Source of the DNA: Thermoplasmata archaeon
GTDB lineage: Archaea > Thermoplasmatota > Thermoplasmata > Lutacidiplasmatales > UBA184
NCBI GenBank assembly: GCA_030037035.1
Contig: JASHSA010000085.1
Location: forward strand, 1-10,531
Direction: 5' to 3'
DNA length: 10,531 bases
In this document: in pieces, positions 5,748 through 10,531 of the stretch
Position numbering within the stretch: position 1 is the stretch's first letter
How the letters are laid out: each line of letters opens with the position of its first letter
Made by a program: the position numbers and the translations under genes
The notes under the pieces: generated by a model
What the model was told of the DNA's origin: nothing
The model's input: the letters and a program-made list of their open reading frames with translations, nothing else
Database searches by the model: none

Positions 5748-5764
5748 CTTTACTAAAAGTAAAG
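5748..5764 (-). promoter_or_regulatory. vapBC promoter with overlapping palindrome (candidate operator)
   Basis: CTTTAC (5748-5753) and GTAAAG (5759-5764) form a perfect 6-bp inverted repeat around TAAAA. This is the most AT-rich spot of the window. On the minus strand it reads CTTTACTTTTAGTAAAG and lies 10-26 bases before the vapB ATG, where an archaeal TATA box for a leaderless message should be. A repressor bound here would block TBP, so it is a likely autoregulatory site. Both roles are inferred. Confidence 0.5.
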
Positions 5765-5908
5765 ACGTGATGCCTCCACCTTTTCTCCCTGCCGAGCCGT
5801 CATGGTGAGGGTAGGGCCACGGAGTCACGACCCCGGGGGGCCCGGGGTGCGCTCTCGGCAATCCCGGGCCGGTCCTCGGTGCCCGGCACGGCGAGACCGC
5901 TGCGGGCC

Positions 5909-5926
5909 CGGCTCCCCTCGGGCCCG
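5909..5926 (+). repeat. tRNA-Lys 3'-end repeat, copy 3 (possible att site)
   Basis: CGGCTCCCCTCGGGCCCG is identical to 3881-3898. Its last 14 bases match the tRNA-Lys 3' end (3190-3203). It lies about 170 bp beyond the vapB start in non-coding sequence. Here the copy is preceded by a further CGGGCCCG (5903-5910), so it also sits in an 8-bp stem-loop, and coincidence from GC-rich hairpin sequence cannot be excluded. Confidence 0.4.
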
Positions 5927-6057
5927 GCGCGCCCGAGAAAGTGCCCTTTTTCCGGGCAACTCTGCTCCCGTGCCCGCCGCTGCACTTGGACCGGGACAGG
6001 CGGATCTCGGACTTTGCCGCACGGCTCCGCTCCACCTGCCTCCCTCCCAAGGAGCCG

Positions 6058-6077
6058 GGGCCGGCGCAAGCCGGCCC
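6058..6077 (+). other. 8-bp stem capped by a GCAA (GNRA-type) loop
   Basis: GGGCCGGC (6058-6065) pairs fully with GCCGGCCC (6070-6077) around GCAA. GNRA tetraloops are typical of structured RNAs when the plus strand is transcribed. A second helix, 6023-6028 with 6051-6056, ends one base before it, and a pyrimidine-rich tract (6079-6098) follows. It could be part of a non-coding RNA or a 3' end structure; no transcript is known. Confidence 0.35.
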
Positions 6078-6491
6078 AACCCATCCCCCCTCTTTGTCCG
6101 CTCCTCGTTGCCCGCGACGCGGGTCCGTGACCGTACGCGGGTGAGGGAGAGGGAGAGGTCGGGCAGGGATGGCCGGTCGAAGCCGCTTCGGCGAGGCCTC
6201 GACCCGAGCCCCAGTTCGTCTTTGCCGGATGACATCGCCGCACTCGTCGCAACGCAACCCTTCGGACCTCGCTCTGCGAGGTTTACGGTAGCGCGTGCAG
6301 CCCTTGGGGACCGCCTTCACCCGCCGGACCGCGTCGGACGGCAGGTCTCTCGGGGAAGCGAGTTGATTCGACAGACCCTTCCGACGTCCGGGGTAACGAA
6401 GCCGCCCCGAGGACCCTGGCTTGCGGACCGGCCGCCGCCTCGGAACGGAGGGAGTCCGACCTACCGGCGGCTCGCCGGGTCGGCTCTCGTC

Positions 6492-7331
6492 CTACTGGGC
6501 CATGCGCGGGTAGAGCCGCGACTCCAGCTCGATGAGCCCCACCGTGACCACGGCGAGAACGCCGAGGTCGACCCCGAGCGGGAACTGGGCCGAGGCTCCC
6601 GGGATCATCAGCTGGCGAAGGGCGTCGACGAGGTACGACAGGGGGTTGAAGTCCGTGGCCCACCGCAGCCAGGTAGGCATGATCGAGACCGGGTAGATCG
6701 CGTTGCTCGCGAAGAAGAGCGGCATCGTCATCAGCTGCCCGATCCCCAGGAACCGTTCTTGGGTCTTGACGAGACTTGCGATGATCATCGAGAGCGTCGA
6801 GAAGAGGGCGGAACCCAACACGATGGCGACAAAGACCCCGAGGATGGCGAGCGGAGCGGCGTTCACCCTCACGCCCAGGCCCAGCGCGAGCAGGAAGACG
6901 ATGACCGCCTGGGAGAAGCCCCGGATGCTCGCGGAGAGCGCCCGACCTCCGACGAGGGCGGTCCTCGGGGTCGGGCTTACGAGGAACTTCGTGACGATGC
7001 CGAGCTCGCGCTCGCGGATCGTCGCGATGCCGTAGAAGATCGCGACGAACAGCACGCTCTGGGCGAGGATCCCCGGGGTGAGGAACTGCAGGTACGTGAG
7101 CGAACCGGTGGGAATGGCGTGGATCACCGAGAACACGCTCCCGAAGACGACGAGCCAGAGCGCCGGCTGGACCGCCCGAAGGAGGAGCTCCGTCGGGTCG
7201 TGGGCCAGCTTGCGGGCCTCGTACCCGAAGATGGTCGCGGCCTGCGAAAGCGACCCCAGGATCCTCGCGCCGAGCGACGCGACCGGGGGCGGTGCCGGCA
7301 GAACGGCGCTATTCGAGACGGACGGCGGCAC
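6492..7331 (-). CDS. ABC-2 type transporter permease (DrrB-like)
   Basis: A 279-residue inner-membrane subunit of an ABC exporter. After a variable N-terminus (1-30) and a cytoplasmic elbow helix there are about six hydrophobic segments. The ABC-2 signature is present: YLQFLTPGILAQSVLF (80-95), followed by RERELGIVTKFLVSPTPR (106-123). A late block, MPTWLRWATDFNPLSYLVDALR, is typical of DrrB/NodJ-like permeases. It starts with GTG at 7331, 23 bases inside the end of the ATPase gene, and has AGGGAGGA just upstream. With the neighbouring ATPase it would export a hydrophobic compound such as a drug, glycolipid or polyketide; the substrate cannot be read from sequence. Confidence 0.93.
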   Translation of the reverse strand: MPPSVSNSAVLPAPPPVASLGARILGSLSQAATIFGYEARKLAHDPTELLLRAVQPALWLVVFGSVFSVIHAIPTGSLTYLQFLTPGILAQSVLFVAIFYGIATIRERELGIVTKFLVSPTPRTALVGGRALSASIRGFSQAVIVFLLALGLGVRVNAAPLAILGVFVAIVLGSALFSTLSMIIASLVKTQERFLGIGQLMTMPLFFASNAIYPVSIMPTWLRWATDFNPLSYLVDALRQLMIPGASAQFPLGVDLGVLAVVTVGLIELESRLYPRMAQ

Positions 7332-8115
7332 GTCGAGTCCTCCCTGTTTCGCGGTAGCCCCCGCCCAGCTCGACCTCTTCTCCCGCGTACCGGACGAAGA
7401 CGTCCTGGAGCGTCGCCCCGGCTTTGCCGAGACTCGCCTTCAGGGCGGCGGGTCGGTCCACCACCTCGAGCTTTCCGAGGTGGAGGATACCGACCCGATC
7501 GCAGAGCCGGTCGGCCTCCTCCATGTAGTGGGTCGTCAGGACCACCGAGGTCCCGTACGTCTTGCGCAGCAGCTCGATCTGGTCCCAGACGGCCTCGCGG
7601 GCGAGCGGGTCGAGCCCGACGGTCGGTTCGTCCAGGAACAGGACCCGGGGCCGGTGCATCATCGCCTGGGCCATCTCCAACCGGCGGATCATGCCCCCGG
7701 AGTAGTTCTTCACGAGCACGTTCGCCACCGACGAGAGGCCCATGAACTCGAGCGCGTCGTGGATCCGTACCTCCCTCTCGTCCCGGGGGATCCGATAGAG
7801 CCGAGCGAACACCCACAGGTTCTCGTAGCCGGTGACCTGACCGTCCACCGAGATCAGCTGCGGGACGTACCCGATCATGCGACGGGCCTGCGACGGCTGG
7901 CGGACGATGTCGAAGCCGGCGACGCTCGCGGTTCCCGACGACGGCGGGAGCAGCGTGGTCAGCATCTTGATCGTCGTGGTCTTGCCGGCGCCGTTCGGTC
8001 CGAGCAGTCCGAAGATCTCACCGGCCAGGACCCGGGTGGTGAGACGGTCGACGGCCGTCACCCTGCCGAACCGCCTCGTGAGCTCGACCGTTTCCAGGAC
8101 GGACCCGTTCGTCAT
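7309..8115 (-). CDS. ABC transporter ATP-binding protein (DrrA-like, daunorubicin-resistance family)
   Basis: A 268-residue nucleotide-binding subunit with all ABC motifs. They are Walker A GPNGAGKT (39-46), Q-loop Gln86, signature YSGGM (138-142), Walker B VLFLDEP (158-164), D-loop GLDP (167-170) and H-loop His196. The Ser-Gly-Gly signature and the TLQDVFVRYAGEE tail place it in the DrrA/CcmA exporter group. The ATG at 8115 is preferred to upstream in-frame codons. It follows a strong ribosome binding site, the protein starts as expected for the family, and the 4-bp ATGA overlap with the MarR stop is a classic operon junction. It hydrolyses ATP to drive the membrane partner encoded next. Confidence 0.96.
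   Translation of the reverse strand: MTNGSVLETVELTRRFGRVTAVDRLTTRVLAGEIFGLLGPNGAGKTTTIKMLTTLLPPSSGTASVAGFDIVRQPSQARRMIGYVPQLISVDGQVTGYENLWVFARLYRIPRDEREVRIHDALEFMGLSSVANVLVKNYSGGMIRRLEMAQAMMHRPRVLFLDEPTVGLDPLAREAVWDQIELLRKTYGTSVVLTTHYMEEADRLCDRVGILHLGKLEVVDRPAALKASLGKAGATLQDVFVRYAGEEVELGGGYRETGRTRRAAVRLE
7338..7345 (-). promoter_or_regulatory. Ribosome binding site of the ABC permease
   Basis: On the minus strand AGGGAGGA ends 6 bases before the GTG at 7331, inside the end of the ATPase gene. It supports GTG 7331 as the permease start. Confidence 0.6.
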
Positions 8116-8711
8116 AGGGCTTGCCTCCTCCGGGGGTGCGGCCGCCCCCCCGCTCGACGACGGGCTCGAGCCACGGGGGCGAGCGGCGTCGGAGGTACTC
8201 CGGGCGATGGGCCCTCCAGGGTAGCCCCTGCGCCGCCCCCCGAGCGCTTCACGAGGACGCGCGAGAGTTCCGGGAGGCCGCGGGCGAGGTACCGGCGTGC
8301 GGAGGCGGGCAGGCTCGAGTAGACCTCTGCCAGCCGAGCTCGAAATTCCCGGCGGGCCTCCGCGTAGGCGGTCCTGCCGGTGGGCGTGGGTTCGAGGAGT
8401 TGCGAGCGACGATCGGCGGGGTTCGGTCCTCGCCTCACCCAGCCCCGCCTCTCGAGCTGACGAGCGAGGTCCGTCATCGAGGCCGGCGTGAGCCCGAGAC
8501 TCTCCGCAAGCTGGGAAGGCGTTCGGGGCTCCGACCGGAGCCTTGCGAGCGCGCGGTACTCGCCGAGATACACGCCGTGTCGGAGCACCACCGCACGGAG
8601 CTCCGCTCGCATCAGCCGGTGGCACGCCCCGAGGAGATCCCAGAGCTCATCTCCGGGGGGAGACCTCCCTCGCGGGCCAAGGCTGGTCGCCGAGCGGTAC
8701 GTCCGGACCAT
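8112..8711 (-). CDS. MarR-family transcriptional regulator
   Basis: A 199-residue regulator with a MarR winged helix-turn-helix. The dimerisation helix is at about 22-44. The DNA-binding domain covers 48-115, with recognition helix TPASMTDLARQLERRGW (75-91) and a wing around NPADRRSQLLEPTPTG (97-112). A C-terminal dimerisation helix pair spans 113-155. The last 43 residues (157-199) form a basic Pro/Arg-rich tail not usual for the family. The ATG at 8711 has GAGGG five bases upstream and a TATA-like box about 50 bp upstream. The stop overlaps the ATPase start by 4 bp, so the regulator leads the exporter operon. By analogy with MarR/ABC pairs it probably represses this operon until an exported ligand binds. 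Confidence 0.92.
   Translation of the reverse strand: MVRTYRSATSLGPRGRSPPGDELWDLLGACHRLMRAELRAVVLRHGVYLGEYRALARLRSEPRTPSQLAESLGLTPASMTDLARQLERRGWVRRGPNPADRRSQLLEPTPTGRTAYAEARREFRARLAEVYSSLPASARRYLARGLPELSRVLVKRSGGGAGATLEGPSPGVPPTPLAPVARARRRAGGRPHPRRRQAL
8124..8131 (-). promoter_or_regulatory. Ribosome binding site of the ABC ATPase
   Basis: GGAGGAGG on the minus strand ends 8 bases before the ATG at 8115, inside the MarR gene. It is the best Shine-Dalgarno match near any start in the window and fixes the ATPase start. It also shows that internal operon genes use ribosome binding sites while first genes appear leaderless. Confidence 0.7.
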
Positions 8712-9018
8712 GGCATCCCTCGAGGGACCGACCTCGATCCTGGGGATGCGCCGTCATGTATTAAGGTTCCGTATCATATTCGCGACGAGCCGTGGAGTCG
8801 TCCCGTTGGACCGGTGACTCAGACCCCCGCCCGGAACCCGTCGGAGAGAGCCCGACCGTCCTGGCAGGAGGTACGCTCTGCCGTCGTGGGGCGAGCGGCA
8901 CCGGTCGGCCGTCGCGACGCCCGTCAGGGCCTTACCGGAGTCGCGGGTAGTCGACGCGGGACGCTCTCGCGCTCCAACCTGCTCCTCCGGCGGCGGGAGG
9001 ACGACTTCCGCGTACGGC
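8712..9018 (-). other. Intergenic region between LUD gene and MarR operon
   Basis: About 300 bp with the MarR promoter at its left end. A 6-bp inverted repeat, TCCTCC (8983-8988) with GGAGGA (8996-9001), lies just after the LUD stop and might mark its 3' end, although no T-run follows. I see no gene or RNA in the rest; frames crossing it read as low-complexity sequence. Confidence 0.5.
8758..8766 (-). promoter_or_regulatory. TATA-like element of the MarR-ABC operon
   Basis: CCTTAATAC on the minus strand is followed about 25 bp later by the expected transcription start and a leader of about 25 bases with GAGGG before the MarR ATG. The upstream flank (8767-8780, GTATCATATTCG on the plus strand) is also AT-rich. 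An operator for MarR is likely in or next to this box, but I find only imperfect symmetry. Confidence 0.45.
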
Positions 9019-9696
9019 TCAGACCCCGAGGCGGCTCCGGGACAGGACGACCGTCACCCGGTGGGGTTGATGTTCACCGAAGACGACGAGGAGCTTGTTG
9101 ACGACACTCCCGTCGCCGCCCAGACGACGCACCCTCGCGTCCTCTCGATGGACGGCGAACTCCTGGATCCGGCGGAAGCCGTCCGCAAGGTCCCGGACGA
9201 TCTTCTGAGCGCCGACCACCCAGATCACGCGTCCGGCCCCGTATCCGTACGGTCCGAGCTGACTCCCACTCCCCGACGCGATCAGGACCTCGCCTGCCTC
9301 CGTGACCGCGTGGACGCTCCCGACGATGACGTCCGGGCTCGCGCCTCGTCGCCGCTTCTCGTCCCGGAGCCCTTCGCGAGCGAGCCGGTCGAGCTCCGGT
9401 CGGAGCCGACGATAGGGGACCGGGGACGAGGCCTCCCCGACGAGCCCGATCTCCTTCAGCGTCTCGGACGTCGCCTCCAGTACCGCGTCGGACGGGCGGA
9501 GGTGCCGCAGCACCGCCGCGCGGGCGGCCGACGCTCCGTCGACCGTCTCGACGTCCAGCCCGCGCCGACGGAGCGCGCGCGCCACCGCCGCGACCTTCGC
9601 CGGCGAGGCCACGGCCTCGAAGACGGCCGAGCGCTCCCGCGTTCGTCGGGGGGCGCGGCCGGTCCGGCGCGATGGGAGAGCGGTCCGGTCGACCAC
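9019..9696 (-). CDS. LUD-domain protein (lactate utilisation LutC/YkgG-like)
   Basis: About 225 residues matching the LUD (DUF162) family. The diagnostic block PDVIVGSVHAVTEAGEVLIA to GAQKIV spans 121-167, followed by DGSVVNKLLVVF (196-207) and the family's C-terminal RVTVVLSRSRLGV. Members act in oxidation of lactate or other 2-hydroxy acids, usually with the iron-sulfur partners LutA and LutB, but many stand-alone copies have no assigned role. No LutA or LutB gene is seen here. The frame stays open upstream into antisense-like sequence. GTG 9696, four bases after the stop of the flavin monooxygenase gene, is the first sensible start. A GTG at 9612 would remove an Arg/Thr-rich 28-residue lead and better match the family length, so the start is uncertain. 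Confidence 0.85.
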   Translation of the reverse strand: MVDRTALPSRRTGRAPRRTRERSAVFEAVASPAKVAAVARALRRRGLDVETVDGASAARAAVLRHLRPSDAVLEATSETLKEIGLVGEASSPVPYRRLRPELDRLAREGLRDEKRRRGASPDVIVGSVHAVTEAGEVLIASGSGSQLGPYGYGAGRVIWVVGAQKIVRDLADGFRRIQEFAVHREDARVRRLGGDGSVVNKLLVVFGEHQPHRVTVVLSRSRLGV

Positions 9697-9700
9697 GACC

Positions 9701-10531
9701 CTAGGGTGTCGAAAGCGCCAACGGGCGGATGACCTGCTCGCCGAAACGTTCCATCTCCTCGCGCTGCGGGCTGAACTGCAGCAGGAGCAGGTCGACGCCC
9801 GCGTCTCGGAACCGGGCGATCTGCTCGCGGACCCTGGCCGGCGTCCCCACGAGACCGGAGCGGAGGCCGCGGTTCGAGACCGAATACTCCTCGATCGACA
9901 TCGACCGCTCGAGCTGCGTGCCGGCAAGCCATTGCTGATAGTTCGCGAAGCCGGCGGCGTGGCTGCGGACGTCGGTGATCCGACGGACCTCGTCGGCCGC
10001 CTCCGCCTCGGAGTCCCGCACGCATGCGTAGCCCGCGACGCCGAAGACAAGGGGAGGCAGGCCGAGGGCAGCGCGCCGGGAGGACATGTCCCGGATCTTC
10101 TCGGCGACGCGCTCGGGAGGGTCTCCGTGCATCACGTAGGCGTCGCACTTCGCCGCGATCAGCGACTTTGCGGCCTCCGACTCCCCTCCGGCATAGATCG
10201 GGGGCCTCGGCCGACGCAAGGGCTTCGGCTCCAGGACCGTGTTCTCCGCGCGGTAGTATCGACCGGCGTGCGAGAACGTGGAGTTCGACCAGACGCCGTC
10301 GAGCACGTCCAGCCATTCCGACGTGCGGGCGTACCGTTCGTCGTGGGCGTCGAAGGGGACGCCGTACATCCGCGCCTCCTCCTCCCACCAGGACGACACG
10401 ACGTTGAGGGCGAGCCGTCCTCCGCTGATGCGGTCGATGTTCGCCGCCTGCTTGGCGAGCAGCGTCGGAAGGTGGAAGGTCGGTCGCACCGCGACCATGA
10501 GCTCGAGCCGGCGGGTCACGGCCGCGAGGGC
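9701..10531 (-). CDS. Luciferase-like (LLM-class) flavin-dependent monooxygenase (5' end outside window)
   Basis: 276 C-terminal residues are visible. The frame is open to the right edge, so the GTG at 10519 is an internal valine (context ALAAVTRRLELMVAVRP) and the real start lies outside. Blocks typical of the alkanesulfonate/dimethylsulfone monooxygenase branch are present: AKQAANIDRISGGRLALNVV, SSWWEEEARMYG, EHDERYAR-like HDERYARTSEWLDVLDG, YRAENTVLEPKPL and IYAGGESEAAKSLIA. The fold is a TIM barrel that uses reduced FMN, or F420 in some relatives. The substrate may be an organosulfur compound but is not established. The LUD gene follows after about 4 bp, suggesting co-translation. High conservation with bacterial-type members hints at acquisition from bacteria; this is inference. 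Confidence 0.9.
   Translation of the reverse strand, partial: ALAAVTRRLELMVAVRPTFHLPTLLAKQAANIDRISGGRLALNVVSSWWEEEARMYGVPFDAHDERYARTSEWLDVLDGVWSNSTFSHAGRYYRAENTVLEPKPLRRPRPPIYAGGESEAAKSLIAAKCDAYVMHGDPPERVAEKIRDMSSRRAALGLPPLVFGVAGYACVRDSEAEAADEVRRITDVRSHAAGFANYQQWLAGTQLERSMSIEEYSVSNRGLRSGLVGTPARVREQIARFRDAGVDLLLLQFSPQREEMERFGEQVIRPLALSTP

Larger units (their letters stand above)
5765..6491 (+). other. Long non-coding stretch with strong inverted repeats
   Basis: About 730 bp between the vapBC promoter and the 3' end of the ABC permease gene. All frames crossing it give low-complexity Arg/Pro/Ser/Gly translations without recognisable domains. It contains several strong inverted repeats. CGGGCCCG occurs at 5903-5910 and at 5919-5926. 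GGCTCC (6023-6028) pairs with GGAGCC (6051-6056). An 8-bp stem with a GCAA loop lies at 6058-6077. GGTCGA (6175-6180) pairs with TCGACC (6199-6204). A minus-strand segment from 6320 down contains CDECG, half of a possible zinc ribbon, but shows no coding bias. I see no known structured RNA motif; I looked for SRP RNA and RNase P RNA signatures and did not find convincing ones. Confidence 0.5.

Noticed and set aside
5940..5960. TGCCC/GGGCA stem around TTTTTCC as terminator
   Set aside because: The T-run is in the loop rather than after the stem, and no gene ends nearby in that direction.
6000..6060. SRP RNA or RNase P RNA (a minus-strand GGCAAAGTCCG resembles part of RNase P CR-I)
   Set aside because: The partner conserved regions (ACAGAA-type P4 strand, GGAAGG/AGCAG loop of SRP helix 8) were not found, so the resemblance is probably chance.
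5825..6320. Minus-strand frames upstream of vapB, one with a CDECG half zinc ribbon near 6250
   Set aside because: No third-position GC bias, no recognisable domain beyond one CxxC, and low-complexity Arg/Pro sequence follows. The extension of the vapB frame crosses its promoter.
5802..7745. Very long plus-strand frame (647 codons)
   Set aside because: It runs antisense through the ABC permease and part of the ATPase gene and through non-coding sequence. The translation is low complexity, and high GC makes such open frames common.
9456..10388. Minus-strand frame overlapping the monooxygenase and LUD genes
   Set aside because: Shadow frame of Arg-rich low complexity; the two real genes in other frames have clear family motifs.

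Overview
The window looks like chromosome of a GC-rich archaeon. It carries archaeal/eukaryotic-type translation genes (aIF2 beta and deoxyhypusine synthase), an archaeal presenilin-type membrane protease, a tRNA gene without an encoded CCA end, and short AT-rich TATA-like boxes about 25-30 bp upstream of most start codons, with almost no leader. A TRAM domain fused to aIF2 beta and the very high third-codon-position GC would suit a GC-rich euryarchaeon, such as a Thermoplasmata-like lineage. That placement is inference and no lineage marker was tested.

Positions 1-3203 are a compact plus-strand core block. It runs: 3' part of a HAD/phosphoserine phosphatase-like gene, aIF2 beta-TRAM, presenilin-homologue aspartyl protease, deoxyhypusine synthase, and tRNA-Lys(CUU). 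Two of these genes serve translation (initiator tRNA delivery and hypusination of aIF5A). The codons nearly all end in G or C.

Positions 3204 to about 5926 look like an accessory islet behind the tRNA gene. They hold a RelB/RelE-type toxin-antitoxin pair, an unrecognised 326-residue protein, and, on the other strand, a VapB/VapC pair. Codon use is visibly more relaxed in relE. The last 15 bases of the tRNA-Lys gene region recur at 3885-3899 and again (14 of them) at 5913-5926. The two outer copies share 18 exact bases. This pattern suggests tandem insertions at the tRNA 3' end, although no integrase gene is present.

Positions 5765-6491 are non-coding as far as I can tell, and contain several strong inverted repeats, including an 8-bp stem closed by GCAA.

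Positions 6492-10531 are all minus strand. A MarR-type regulator, an ABC ATPase and an ABC-2 permease form one operon with overlapping genes, probably a self-regulated drug or lipid exporter. Upstream of it a luciferase-like flavin/F420 monooxygenase (cut by the window edge) and a LUD-domain protein form a second tight pair.

The strongest candidate for something undescribed is the tRNA-bounded, toxin-antitoxin-rich islet with its unknown 326-residue protein. I found no CRISPR array, insertion sequence or rRNA.
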